From assembly GCA_046350295.1 (NCBI GenBank), contig JAXMAR010000016.1, forward strand, positions 1 through 64,000: a stretch of DNA of 64,000 nucleotides, given 5' to 3'. Origin of the DNA: JAXMAR01 sp046350295 (lineage in GTDB: Bacteria > Planctomycetota > Planctomycetia > Gemmatales > Gemmataceae). Positions 37,095 to 45,218 of the stretch are shown here, piece after piece; position 1 is the first letter of the stretch, and every line of letters begins with the position of its first letter. Position numbers and translations under genes: made by a program. The notes under the pieces were generated by a model. That model ran no database searches. It saw nothing but the letters and a program-made list of their open reading frames with translations, and had not been told where the DNA came from.

Positions 37095-38837
37095 TCACTT
37101 GCTGACGCGCAACAGCTCCTGCACCGACGTGTTCCCCTCCACCACCTGCCGCAGCCCGTCCTCGAACAGGAAGCGCATTCCCTGTTTCACGGCCTCTTGC
37201 CGGATCGCGTTCAGGTTGGGGTTTTCGCGGATCAGCTCGCGCACCTTGTCGTTGAGGACGAGCAGCTCGAAGATGCCGGTCCGGCCGAAGTAGCCGGTCC
37301 CTCCGCAATTCTCGCAACTTCCGGTGGCTTCCTCGTCTTCCTCATCGCCGCCGTTCTTGCTCGGGGGCTTGTAGAAGTACTTGATCTTCTCGGCGGGAAG
37401 GTTGATTTTGCGCAGCACGTCCGGGTTCGGCTTGTAGCGGACCTTGCACTCGGGGCACAGTAACCGCACCAGGCGCTGTCCAAGGATGGCGGCCAGTGCC
37501 GACGCGATCATGAAAGGCTGCACGCCCAGGTCGAGAAGGCGGCCCAGCGCCGTCACCGTGTCGTTGGCGTGCAGCGTCGTGAAGACCATGTGTCCGGTAT
37601 TCGCGGCCTGGCAGGCGATCTCGGCCGTTTCCTGATCGCGGATCTCGCCGATCATGATGACGTCGGGGTCCTGGCGCAGGATGCTGCGCAGCTCGGAGGC
37701 GAACGTCTTGCCCGCCTTCGGGTTCACCTCGATCTGGGTCACGCCCTCGAGCTGGTACTCGACCGGGTTCTCGATGGTGATGATGTTTTGCTGCGCCCGG
37801 TCGATTTCATGGAGGGAGGCGTAAAGCGTCGTGCTTTTGCCGGCGCCGGTCGGGCCGCACACGACGAACATGCCGTGCGGCTGGGTGACGACGGAGCGGA
37901 CCTGATCGAAGAGCTTGTCGCGCATGCCGAGCTGCGTCAGGCTGGTGATCTGCTTGGAGTTATCCAGGATGCGCATGACCATCTTCTCGCCCGCCACGCT
38001 GCCGGCGGTCGCGACGCGGAAATCGACGAAGTAGTCCTCGACCTGGGCCGAGAAGCTGCCGTCCTGCGGCTTGCGCTTCTCGGTGATGTCCATGTTGCAC
38101 AGCACCTTGAAGATATTGATGACGGCGTCCCCCATCGGCCGGGTGAACGGTGTCACCGTCTTGAGCATGCCGTCGACGCGGAAGCGGACGGACATCTCCT
38201 CCTTGGTCGGCTCGAGGTGGATGTCGGTAACGCGGCTCTTCACCGCTTCGTAAATCATCTCCAGCGCGACCTTGAAACCCTTCGATTCCTGGGCCCGCGC
38301 CACGCGGTTGGGGTCCTCCGACTTCTGCGCGAAGCTGCGGCCGATGAGCCGGACGGGGACGCCTTTGGGCTTCTCTTTCACGGCGGCGGCCCTGAACTTC
38401 ATCTTGAGATAGCGTTTGGCCAGGCCGCGCAGGTGGCGCTTGGTCAAGACGCGCTTTTCCGGCTCGACTTTCTCGTTGCGGACGGTGACGTACCAGAAGG
38501 CGGCGCCGAAGACGCCGACGATGGCGAGGAAGTAGGCGACCCAGAAGGTGGGCATCAGCCAGACCAGGAGGACGGCGGCCGCGCCGCTGGCGAGCATCAC
38601 GCTGTTCCAGAAGGTCGTGGGGAGCTTGAGTTCTTCCGCGTCCTCGTCGACCCAGTTGCAGGCGGCGACAAAACCGAGGTAGGCGAAAAGGAAGGCGACG
38701 AGCTTCGGGATGCTGAAGTAGAAGCCGGGGCCGCGCGGGAAAGCCGCGGCGTGGGCGTGGTCAGCCCAGGCAAAGAAAACCAAGATGGCTCCCACCGTAT
38801 TCAACCGGGGGGTGGCGCGTAGAACTCGGAACGGCAT
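37095..38837 (-). CDS. GspE/PilB-family secretion ATPase with N-terminal membrane segments
   Basis: A 580-residue protein. The N-terminal 125 residues contain about three to four hydrophobic helices (VGAILVFFAWA, LVAFLFAYLGFVAA, LLVWLMPTFWVAYFLAIVG), unusual for this cytoplasmic family. The ATPase part has the region DIHLEPTKEEMSVRFRVDGM, Walker A GPTGAGKST (about residues 327-335), the Asp box EIRDQETAEIACQAANTGH, the His box TTLHAND and a zinc-binding set, CPEC with CENCGG. It would power pilus or secretion assembly. The start at 38837 is preferred because an earlier ATG (38873) overlaps the end of the adjacent small gene. Confidence 0.9.
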   Translation of the reverse strand: MPFRVLRATPRLNTVGAILVFFAWADHAHAAAFPRGPGFYFSIPKLVAFLFAYLGFVAACNWVDEDAEELKLPTTFWNSVMLASGAAAVLLVWLMPTFWVAYFLAIVGVFGAAFWYVTVRNEKVEPEKRVLTKRHLRGLAKRYLKMKFRAAAVKEKPKGVPVRLIGRSFAQKSEDPNRVARAQESKGFKVALEMIYEAVKSRVTDIHLEPTKEEMSVRFRVDGMLKTVTPFTRPMGDAVINIFKVLCNMDITEKRKPQDGSFSAQVEDYFVDFRVATAGSVAGEKMVMRILDNSKQITSLTQLGMRDKLFDQVRSVVTQPHGMFVVCGPTGAGKSTTLYASLHEIDRAQQNIITIENPVEYQLEGVTQIEVNPKAGKTFASELRSILRQDPDVIMIGEIRDQETAEIACQAANTGHMVFTTLHANDTVTALGRLLDLGVQPFMIASALAAILGQRLVRLLCPECKVRYKPNPDVLRKINLPAEKIKYFYKPPSKNGGDEEDEEATGSCENCGGTGYFGRTGIFELLVLNDKVRELIRENPNLNAIRQEAVKQGMRFLFEDGLRQVVEGNTSVQELLRVSK

Positions 38838-38859
38838 GGCCAAGGTCGATATGGGTTCA

Positions 38860-39132
38860 TTATCGAAGGGCATGAATAAGCAGTTGGCTCAGAAGCGCCA
38901 GAATGGCCCCGACAAAGCCTCCAACGAGAGGAGGAAGCAACGACCAGCTGCGACTGCTCCAATCGTCCCACTTGCGCCGCAACTAGGCCACCTTTTCTTC
39001 CAAGACGGCGACTCTTGCACTGAGGTCTGGAACGGTGTCAGCATCCTCGCGTACGTTGTCGACGCGTTCGATGAGTGTGGCGACGATTCTCTCGAGTTCA
39101 TCGATCTTCTCCCCATCGCTTCGTCGGGGCAT
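38860..39132 (-). pseudogene. small coiled-coil plus membrane protein split by an in-frame TAG
   Basis: From ATG 39132 the frame encodes 49 residues of a heptad-like coiled coil (KIDELERIVATLIERVDNVR, ARVAVLEEKVA), then TAG at 38983-38985, then 40 more in the same frame (LRRKWDDWSSRSWSLLPPLV, a hydrophobic GGFVGAILALLSQLLIH helix) to TAA at 38860. The two parts together look like one small membrane-anchored coiled-coil protein. CAG in place of TAG would restore it. It may be a point mutation, a base-call error, or readthrough. It lies between the hypothetical gene upstream and the PilB gene, suggesting a role in pilus assembly. Confidence 0.6.
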
Positions 39133-39141
39133 GGCTGGCTC

Positions 39142-39465
39142 TCAGGTGTTCTTCTGCAACAGTTCCTCAAGCTGCTTGTGCGAGCGAATCTGAAGCAAGT
39201 CACCCCAAAGCCGGTTGAATCGCATCCGCAGCTGACTTGTTTGTTTGAGTTCCGCAGGGGCAAACACGCCAGTAACAGCGCCGGACCAATCGGATAGCTG
39301 TAAAGTGTAAACGGGCCGCCCCTTGGCATCTTCCTTTCGGTCCCATTTGCCGCTAACCAAATCGGCCGAGGCGCCAAGCACATCCTCCAGCATACTTGTC
39401 GTCTTTGACAGCTCGGCATAGTCCTCGGGCGCCTGCCTTGCCGCGTCGCTAAAGGAAATCTTCAT
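39142..39465 (-). CDS. hypothetical protein in the pilus ATPase cluster
   Basis: A 107-residue protein, MKISFSDAARQAPED and AELSKTTSMLEDVLGASADL, then a beta-rich middle (GRPVYTLQLSDWSGAVTGVF) and the helical end RSHKQLEELLQ. No family recognised. GAGGAG sits 6 nt before the ATG at 39465, which I prefer to the GTG at 39471. It lies 12 bp after pilT and 9 bp before the split small gene, so the three form an operon-like string. Confidence 0.65.
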   Translation of the reverse strand: MKISFSDAARQAPEDYAELSKTTSMLEDVLGASADLVSGKWDRKEDAKGRPVYTLQLSDWSGAVTGVFAPAELKQTSQLRMRFNRLWGDLLQIRSHKQLEELLQKNT

Positions 39466-39477
39466 GACCACTCCTCG

Positions 39478-40992
39478 TTACAGAATGCCCGGCGCCGAGA
39501 CCTTGATGCCCTTGAGGGCCATCTTGAGCTGGTCCGGATTGGGGGAGACTTCGAGGGCGACCATCTTGTCGACGTCGCCGCGCTCGACGAGCTGGCGCAG
39601 GTTCTCGTTGAAGTCGACCATGCCTTCGAGCATGCCGATGCGGATGGCGTCGGGGATCTTCTTGTCTTCTCCCTTGGAGATCAGCTCGCGGATGGTCGGG
39701 TTGACCATCATGATCTCGTTGGTCGGCACGCGCCCTTTCTTGATGCCCTTGATCAGCTTCTGGGCCACGACCGCGCGCAGGTTGTTCGCCAGCGCCTGGC
39801 GGATGGCCACGTGCTTGTTGGGCGGAAACAGGTCGAGAATACGGTTGATGGTCGTGCCCGAGCTCGCGGCATGGATGGTGCCGAACACGAGGTGGCCGGT
39901 CTCCGCCGCATGAACCGCGGCCTCGAACGTCTCGACGTCGCGAAGCTCGCCGATCAGGATGACGTCCGGGTCTTGGCGTACCGCATCCTTGAGCGCCTTG
40001 TGCCAGTCGCGCGAGTCCAGACCGATCTCGCGCTGGTTGATGTAGCTCTTCCTGTCGGTGAACACGAACTCGATCGGGTCCTCGACGGTGAGGATGTGCA
40101 GCGGCTCGCGCTCGTTGATGTAGTCCAGCATCGAGGCGATGGTCGTGCTCTTGCCCGAGCCGGTGACGCCTGCCAGGATCACCAGGCCTTCGGGATAGTT
40201 GCACAGCTTCTCGATGGATTCCGGCAAACCCAGGTCCTTGAAGCTGGGGATCACATTGTTGACGCGTCGCGCCACCAGCGACAGCCGGCCGCGCTGCTTG
40301 AACAAGCTGACGCGGAAGCGGCACTCATCGGCCCCGATGACGTAGGAGAAGTCGACGCCTCCCTCGTCCTCGAGGATTTTGCGGTGCTTGGGTTTCAGGA
40401 TGGGGTCAAAAAGCCGCTCCATGTCCTCCTGCGTCAAGGGCCGCATCTCCATGCGGCGGATGTCGCCGCGCAGGCGCATCATGGGGGGCTGGCCGACCTT
40501 GAGGTGCAAATCGCTCGCCTCGAACTTCATGACCATGCGGAAGAGCTTGTTGACCTCCGGCTCCTTGCCGACCGCCGAGGGCGCCGGGGTCGCGGCCATG
40601 GTGGGAGGAGCGGAGACGATTTCTTCAATGGCCGGGCTGGACATGGCGGTCTCCTTGGCGGGGGCTGCGGTAACCGGAGCGCTCTGGGCGCCGTTGCCGT
40701 GCGGTCTGGCAGGCGCGCTCTGAGCGCGTGGGGCGCTGGTGATCGCTTGCGACGAGGCCGCGCCCATGGCGCGGGACGGCGTGGCCGTGATCGCCTGGGA
40801 AGTGTCGGCGGTGCTCGCCTGGGAGGGAGACGCAGGCGCCGGCGCGGACGCCTTCACATGGCCGTCGCCCCGCGGATCGAGAGCGCGTCGTGCCGCGAGT
40901 TCCTTGAGGCGTTCCGCCTCGTGAATTGGTTGCTGTTCCACGTGAGCCTTCCTTCCAAGTACGTCCCAATCATCCACGTGCGAGCGGATCAA
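39478..40992 (-). CDS. pilT: PilT-family pilus retraction ATPase with low-complexity N-terminal extension
   Basis: A 504-residue protein. Residues 1-45 are charged, then about 90 residues of Ala/Ser/Pro/Thr-rich sequence (SQAITATPSRAMGAASSQAI), absent from normal PilT. The PilT core follows: KFEASDLHLKVGQPPMMRLR, Walker A TGSGKSTT (about residues 278-285), Asp box LIGELRDVETFEAAVHAAET, His box GTIHAASS and NEIMMVNPTIRELI near the end, which matches the PilT AIRNLIR-like region. It depolymerises type IV pili by ATP hydrolysis. It follows hisF with a 3-bp gap and precedes the small genes and PilB-like ATPase. Confidence 0.9.
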   Translation of the reverse strand: MIRSHVDDWDVLGRKAHVEQQPIHEAERLKELAARRALDPRGDGHVKASAPAPASPSQASTADTSQAITATPSRAMGAASSQAITSAPRAQSAPARPHGNGAQSAPVTAAPAKETAMSSPAIEEIVSAPPTMAATPAPSAVGKEPEVNKLFRMVMKFEASDLHLKVGQPPMMRLRGDIRRMEMRPLTQEDMERLFDPILKPKHRKILEDEGGVDFSYVIGADECRFRVSLFKQRGRLSLVARRVNNVIPSFKDLGLPESIEKLCNYPEGLVILAGVTGSGKSTTIASMLDYINEREPLHILTVEDPIEFVFTDRKSYINQREIGLDSRDWHKALKDAVRQDPDVILIGELRDVETFEAAVHAAETGHLVFGTIHAASSGTTINRILDLFPPNKHVAIRQALANNLRAVVAQKLIKGIKKGRVPTNEIMMVNPTIRELISKGEDKKIPDAIRIGMLEGMVDFNENLRQLVERGDVDKMVALEVSPNPDQLKMALKGIKVSAPGIL

Positions 40993-40995
40993 CGA

Positions 40996-41766
40996 TCAAA
41001 TCAACCGCACCGCGACGCCGCGCTCCGCCAGATACTGCTTGGTAACCGGTATCGGGTATTCATTGTAATGGAAAATACTGGCGGCGAGGGCGGCATCCGC
41101 CTTGCCTTCGGTCAGCGCCAGCCGCAGGTGCTCCGGAGATCCGGCGCCGCCGCTCGCCACCACCGGGATCGTCACTGCCTCGGAAACCGCCCTTGTCATT
41201 TCCAAATCATACCCGGCCTTGGTCCCGTCCGCATCCATGGAAGTGAGAACAATTTCCCCGGCCCCCAACTCTTCCACCTTCCGCGCCCAGGCCACCGCCT
41301 CCAGCCCCGTCGGGATGCGCCCGCCGTTGATGTGGACCTCCCACACGACGCGGCCATCCTGCCGCACGCGCCGCGGATCGATGTTGACCACCGTGGCACA
41401 GCGGCCGAACTTGCCGGACACCTCGGTGATAAGGCCGGGATCCTTGACGGCGGCCGAATTGATACTTACCTTTTCCGCGCCGGCCTGGATAAGGCGCGTG
41501 GCGTCCTCGAGGGAACGAATGCCGCCGCCGACGGTGAAGGGCATGAAGATCTGCTCAGAGACGCGCCGCACCACGTCGAGCATGATGTCGCGCCCTTCAT
41601 GGCTGGCGGTGATGTCGAGGAAGACCAACTCGTCGGCGCCCTCGGCCTCATAGCGGCGGGCGACTTCGACCGGATCGCCGGCATCCCGGAGATTCAGGAA
41701 ATTGACTCCTTTCACGACCCGGCCACAGTTGACATCCAGACAGGGAATGATGCGTTTCGTAAGCAA
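40996..41766 (-). CDS. hisF: imidazole glycerol phosphate synthase subunit HisF
   Basis: A 256-residue TIM-barrel synthase subunit that cyclises PRFAR with ammonia from HisH to give imidazole glycerol phosphate. The hallmark TKRIIPCLDV places catalytic D11 correctly if translation starts with TTG at 41766; the second catalytic Asp is D130 (VVNID). Other conserved segments: FTVGGGIRS, VSINSAA, VLTSMDADGTKAGYD and VASGGAGSPEHL. The in-frame ATG at 41877 was rejected because the added residues cross a hairpin repeat. No hisH or other his gene is adjacent. Confidence 0.93.
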   Translation of the reverse strand: MLTKRIIPCLDVNCGRVVKGVNFLNLRDAGDPVEVARRYEAEGADELVFLDITASHEGRDIMLDVVRRVSEQIFMPFTVGGGIRSLEDATRLIQAGAEKVSINSAAVKDPGLITEVSGKFGRCATVVNIDPRRVRQDGRVVWEVHINGGRIPTGLEAVAWARKVEELGAGEIVLTSMDADGTKAGYDLEMTRAVSEAVTIPVVASGGAGSPEHLRLALTEGKADAALAASIFHYNEYPIPVTKQYLAERGVAVRLI

Positions 41767-42209
41767 CGGCGCACTCGCGAAAACAGGAGATGACTCACAG
41801 ATGAGCTTAGCGGGACGCAAGACGAGGTCAAGCGAGCCGCAGTCCTGAGCGTCGGCACGGTTGAGAGGCCGTTTCAAACGGGGACGCGACTCCTAAAACC
41901 CCGAAAGACAAGGAGTCGCGTCCCCGTTTGAAACAGCCTCTAGACTAATCTTACCCATCTTTCGCAACCGGCGCTCCCGGCACGACCGCCACAACACGTT
42001 TTCCAGGCGCATCCCGAACGCCGGCGGCCCTTCCTTTCGCTACGACCGGCCTCCTCCTTCAACCCGGTGCAACCCGGATTTCGATACTGTTGCGTAGAAA
42101 CGGAACAGACAGCAGGCGCCCGCGGGCGTCTTCGCGGAAGCGTCCCTTTACATCACACTCCGGCTGGGTTGTCACGGCACGCGGAGTGTGCCTACTACGG
42201 AGCAGGACC
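41767..42209. other. intergenic region between hisF and the outer-membrane protein gene
   Basis: A 443-bp gap between divergent genes. It holds the 41865-41940 hairpin and a 9-bp hairpin (CACACTCCG at 42154-42162, CGGAGTGTG at 42182-42190) just ahead of the next gene's ribosome-binding site. Otherwise no gene or clear promoter was seen. Confidence 0.5.
41865..41940. repeat. long perfect-stem hairpin repeat
   Basis: Arms of 30 bp (41865-41894 and 41911-41940) match except one position near the outer end; the inner 24 bp (GTTTCAAACGGGGACGCGAC and TCCT) are perfect. The loop is 16 nt. It sits 99 bp upstream of the hisF start. It resembles the 25950-26010 repeat in style, with purine-rich GGGGAC cores. 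Confidence 0.75.
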
Positions 42210-43109
42210 ATGCGTCGTCGCTTCATGCTCACCGTCGCCCTCTGGCTCGGCGCCGTCGGCCTCGCTCAGGCGCAGCCGCCCGGCGTCGTCGCCCGGCCGC
42301 TCGACATGCCGGAGACGGGCGTCAGCTTCATCGATAGCGCCCTGCCCATGAGCCAGATCCGTGTGCGCTGGGACGAGGCGCGGGGCATGAACCGGCCCAA
42401 CCGTGACGATTTCTTCTGGCCCGAGCGCGGGCCCGGCAACCGCCCGTTCGCCGACCTCAACGTGAACTACGGCGAACTCAATAGTTACGTGGAATGGGCG
42501 CCGACCGAGTGCTTTTCCGTCTTCTTCGAGGCCCCGGTTCGCTTCGTCGACCCGACCATCAACGCTTACGACGCCGGCTTCGGCGACTTCAACGCCGGCG
42601 GCAAGTTCGCCTTCTGTCAGAACGAATGCTCCGTCGTGAGCGGTCAGTTCCGCGTCTATATCCCGATGGGCGTCGGCGAGCGCGGCCTGGGGAACGACCA
42701 CGTCACCCTCGAGCCGGCTCTGCTCTGGAACCAGACCATTTGCTCCTGGTTGCGGGCCGAATCGGAGCTGCGCTACTGGCTGCCCATCAATGGCTCCGCC
42801 AACCGCGGCGACATCCTCCGCTACGGGGCCGGCCTCGTCTTCGGCTGCCAGGACCCGGACGGCTTCTGGATCACGCCCGTCGCCGAGTTCGTCGGCTGGA
42901 TGCCCCTGAGCGGCCGGGAGACCTACCTTACGGACACCGGCCTGGTCGTCGATGAGAAGGCGCGCGGTCACAACATCATCAACGGATACTTCGGCGCCCG
43001 CTTCGGTATCTGCGACCGGATCGACGCTTATGCGGGCTATGGTTTGAGCTTGTCGTCGGATCGGTGGTACGAAGAGGTATGGCGGCTGGAACTGCGGCTG
43101 AAGTTCTAG
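42210..43109 (+). CDS. putative outer-membrane beta-barrel protein
   Basis: A 299-residue protein with a signal peptide (MRRRFMLTVALWLGAVGLAQ, cut after AQA at residue 21). The mature part is rich in alternating polar/aromatic strands (ELRYWLPINGSANRGDILRY, AYAGYGLSLSSDRWYEEVWR) and ends in phenylalanine, as many outer-membrane barrels do. It resembles planctomycete transporter-like porin families; no substrate can be named. GGAGCAGG lies just upstream of ATG 42210, supporting the start. Confidence 0.7.
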   Translation: MRRRFMLTVALWLGAVGLAQAQPPGVVARPLDMPETGVSFIDSALPMSQIRVRWDEARGMNRPNRDDFFWPERGPGNRPFADLNVNYGELNSYVEWAPTECFSVFFEAPVRFVDPTINAYDAGFGDFNAGGKFAFCQNECSVVSGQFRVYIPMGVGERGLGNDHVTLEPALLWNQTICSWLRAESELRYWLPINGSANRGDILRYGAGLVFGCQDPDGFWITPVAEFVGWMPLSGRETYLTDTGLVVDEKARGHNIINGYFGARFGICDRIDAYAGYGLSLSSDRWYEEVWRLELRLKF

Positions 43110-43125
43110 AGATCGCCGCGCGACC

Positions 43126-43150
43126 AAAGGGGGCATGGGCCCCCTTTTTT
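43126..43150 (+). terminator. rho-independent terminator
   Basis: AAAGGGGGC (43126-43134), loop ATGG, GCCCCCTTT (43139-43147), then T to 43150. It starts 16 bp after the outer-membrane protein stop and faces the converging DUF2252 gene. Confidence 0.9.
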
Positions 43151-43199
43151 CGTTGGTGCGAAGTCGATTGCGGGCGGCGGTGTGAACGCTGCGCTTCGC

Positions 43200-44324
43200 T
43201 CAAGGCCTCGCGTTTTTTCCTGTCGTTCCCTTCCACTCGGTCCAGTCCGCTTCCAGCGCCTTGGCCATGTCGCGCGCCGCCGTCTCCAGCCAGCCGGCGG
43301 GGCGGTGGTCGAGATCGGCGAGGATCGTGCGGGCGGCGTGGGGCGTGCCGAGGTGGATGTTGGCGATCTCGGCGCCCATGCTTTCCAGGAGCAAGAGCTG
43401 GTCCTTCACACTTCCCAGTTGTGTCAGCTCGATGCGCGAACAGCGCGGCGCGAGACGGCGGATGATCCAGCGCGGGCCGGGCCGATAGAAAGGGTCGGGA
43501 CAGCGGACAGCGTTCGCCACGCATTCGGCCATGCGCGAACCGGGCTTATCGAGGTTCTCGTTCTTTTCGGCGTAGCGAACCCAAGTGCTGGCGGGAGGCG
43601 TGACCACCTTGGCCTCGCGCGCCACCCAGCCGCCCTGACAATCGGCGAGGGCGACGAAACGCGGCTTGCCGAGGCTGCCCATGCCCACCTTGGGACGGAA
43701 GCGGAAGGCGCAGGTGACGCCGGGGATGAGCATGTCGTCGCGCAGCGCGGCACAGACGTCTTCCGGAGGGCTGGCTTCGGGGTTGGCGAGCAGCCGCGTC
43801 ATCTTTTTCCAGAAGCGAACGGGGTCGCGCTCCACCGCCATCGCCATGGCGCGCAGCTCGGGATGCCGCTCTTCGAGAACGAACGGCAGACCGCCGGCGG
43901 CGAGGTTGTCGCGGTAGCCCTTGAGGACCGCGGCGGCGGCGCGAGGAATCTTCAGGTCGAACACGCCCGCCTGGCGCGCGAAGCGGACGCTGGCGGTGAG
44001 GCGAACGAGGTCGTTGACGTACGGCGCCTCCGCGGCCTCGTCGAAATCGTTGACGCCCCAGACGAGCCGGCCATCCGAGTCGCGCCAGGAGCCGAAGTTC
44101 TCGACGTGCAAGTCGCCGACGGCCAAAATGCGCGGCGTGTCTTGCAGGTGCGGGCAAACGACCGGCCAGTGCTGGAGCCAGCGGTAGTACGTGCCGCGGA
44201 AGAAGGGGAAGGCGCTGGCCGGGTTGGCGAGTTGCTCGTGCTTGTAGGCGAGGTCGTCCTGGTTGAGGGCGCAGAAACGGGCGAGCCAGGATTCGTAGCT
44301 TTGCGTGGCGGACTGGATGTCCAT
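43200..44324 (-). CDS. DUF2252 family protein
   Basis: A 374-residue protein with AVGDLHVENFGSW and VWGVNDFDEA, the two defining DUF2252 motifs, which resemble the catalytic loop and metal site of kinase-like/aminoglycoside phosphotransferase folds. Other segments: FFRGTYYRWLQHW and RFRPKVGMGSLGKPRFVALA. No function is established for the family. The start at 44324 was chosen as the first ATG just ahead of SATQSYESWLARF. Confidence 0.88.
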   Translation of the reverse strand: MDIQSATQSYESWLARFCALNQDDLAYKHEQLANPASAFPFFRGTYYRWLQHWPVVCPHLQDTPRILAVGDLHVENFGSWRDSDGRLVWGVNDFDEAAEAPYVNDLVRLTASVRFARQAGVFDLKIPRAAAAVLKGYRDNLAAGGLPFVLEERHPELRAMAMAVERDPVRFWKKMTRLLANPEASPPEDVCAALRDDMLIPGVTCAFRFRPKVGMGSLGKPRFVALADCQGGWVAREAKVVTPPASTWVRYAEKNENLDKPGSRMAECVANAVRCPDPFYRPGPRWIIRRLAPRCSRIELTQLGSVKDQLLLLESMGAEIANIHLGTPHAARTILADLDHRPAGWLETAARDMAKALEADWTEWKGTTGKNARP

Positions 44325-44483
44325 GAGACGCCTCTCGGGCTGGTTGCTTCCAAGTGTATGCGGCCGGCGTAGGGATTTCATCGAGGAAACCAGAGCGCGA
44401 CGCTGGCGCGGGAAGCACGCGAAGCCGCGGCATGGAAAAGGAAGGGACAAGGCGCCAGAATAGAGGAGTGGAGGAGATTTCGT

Positions 44484-45185
44484 ATGGGCGCGATTCTTTT
44501 GCCGGAGCGGCCGGAGGCGCAGGAGTCGGATGGCGGCGGATTGCTACGCGTGCCACGCGCCGCGCACAACCTGGCCGGATTCCGTCGCTGGGCGCTGGCC
44601 GCCGGTTTTCCCGAGAAACTTCCTGTCGCTTTCATTCGAGGCGAGGTGTTCATCGACATGAGCAAGGAAGAAATCCGCACGCATGCGTTGACCAAGACGG
44701 GATTGGCCGGCGGATTGTTCCTCTTGAACGAAGAGATCGACTTTGGCCATCTCTTCATCAACGGGGTTTTGGTCACGAATGAAGAGGCCGACCTGTCTAC
44801 CAACCCGGACCTGCTAGCCATTTCCTACCGCTCCCTGAAGACCGGCAGGGTCCGCTATCTGGAGAACCGTGGCCGCATCGTCGAGATTCAGGGCTCCCCC
44901 GACATGGTGGCGGAGATTGTCAGCGAGAGCTCCGTCTTCAAGGACACGGAGTTGTTACGCGCCGCATATCACACAGCGGAGATTCCGGAGTACTGGCTCA
45001 TCGACGCGCGCGGACAGGAGATTGTTTTTCAGATCCTGCGTTGGCGGAAATCCGGGTACGTCGCGACCGAGGCGACCGACGGTTGGCTGCGCTCGCGCGT
45101 CTGGAAGCGGCTCATGCGCTTGACGCGGCGCCGTGATCGGGCCGGGGAGTGGAAGTATCGACTGGAGGCTCGGGCGGAGGATTGA
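44484..45185 (+). CDS. Uma2/DUF820 family PD-(D/E)XK-like protein
   Basis: A 233-residue protein with the Uma2 arrangement: a Met/Glu-containing segment VAFIRGEVFIDMSKEE, a central NPDLLAISYRSL, then GSPDMVAEIVSESS followed by YHTAEIPEYWLIDARGQEIV. The Asp and Glu-x-Val residues match the putative restriction-endonuclease-like core. The family is greatly expanded in planctomycetes and cyanobacteria; its function is not established. The N-terminal 25 residues look variable. It is followed after 33 bp by the MFS gene. Confidence 0.85.
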   Translation: MGAILLPERPEAQESDGGGLLRVPRAAHNLAGFRRWALAAGFPEKLPVAFIRGEVFIDMSKEEIRTHALTKTGLAGGLFLLNEEIDFGHLFINGVLVTNEEADLSTNPDLLAISYRSLKTGRVRYLENRGRIVEIQGSPDMVAEIVSESSVFKDTELLRAAYHTAEIPEYWLIDARGQEIVFQILRWRKSGYVATEATDGWLRSRVWKRLMRLTRRRDRAGEWKYRLEARAED

Positions 45186-45218
45186 CGATCGCGGGGTTCA
45201 CCACCATACCAGGACAGC

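Noticed and set aside
41767..41877. N-terminal extension of HisF to ATG 41877
   Set aside because: The extra residues cross a hairpin repeat and do not resemble HisF; TTG at 41766 puts the catalytic Asp at residue 11.
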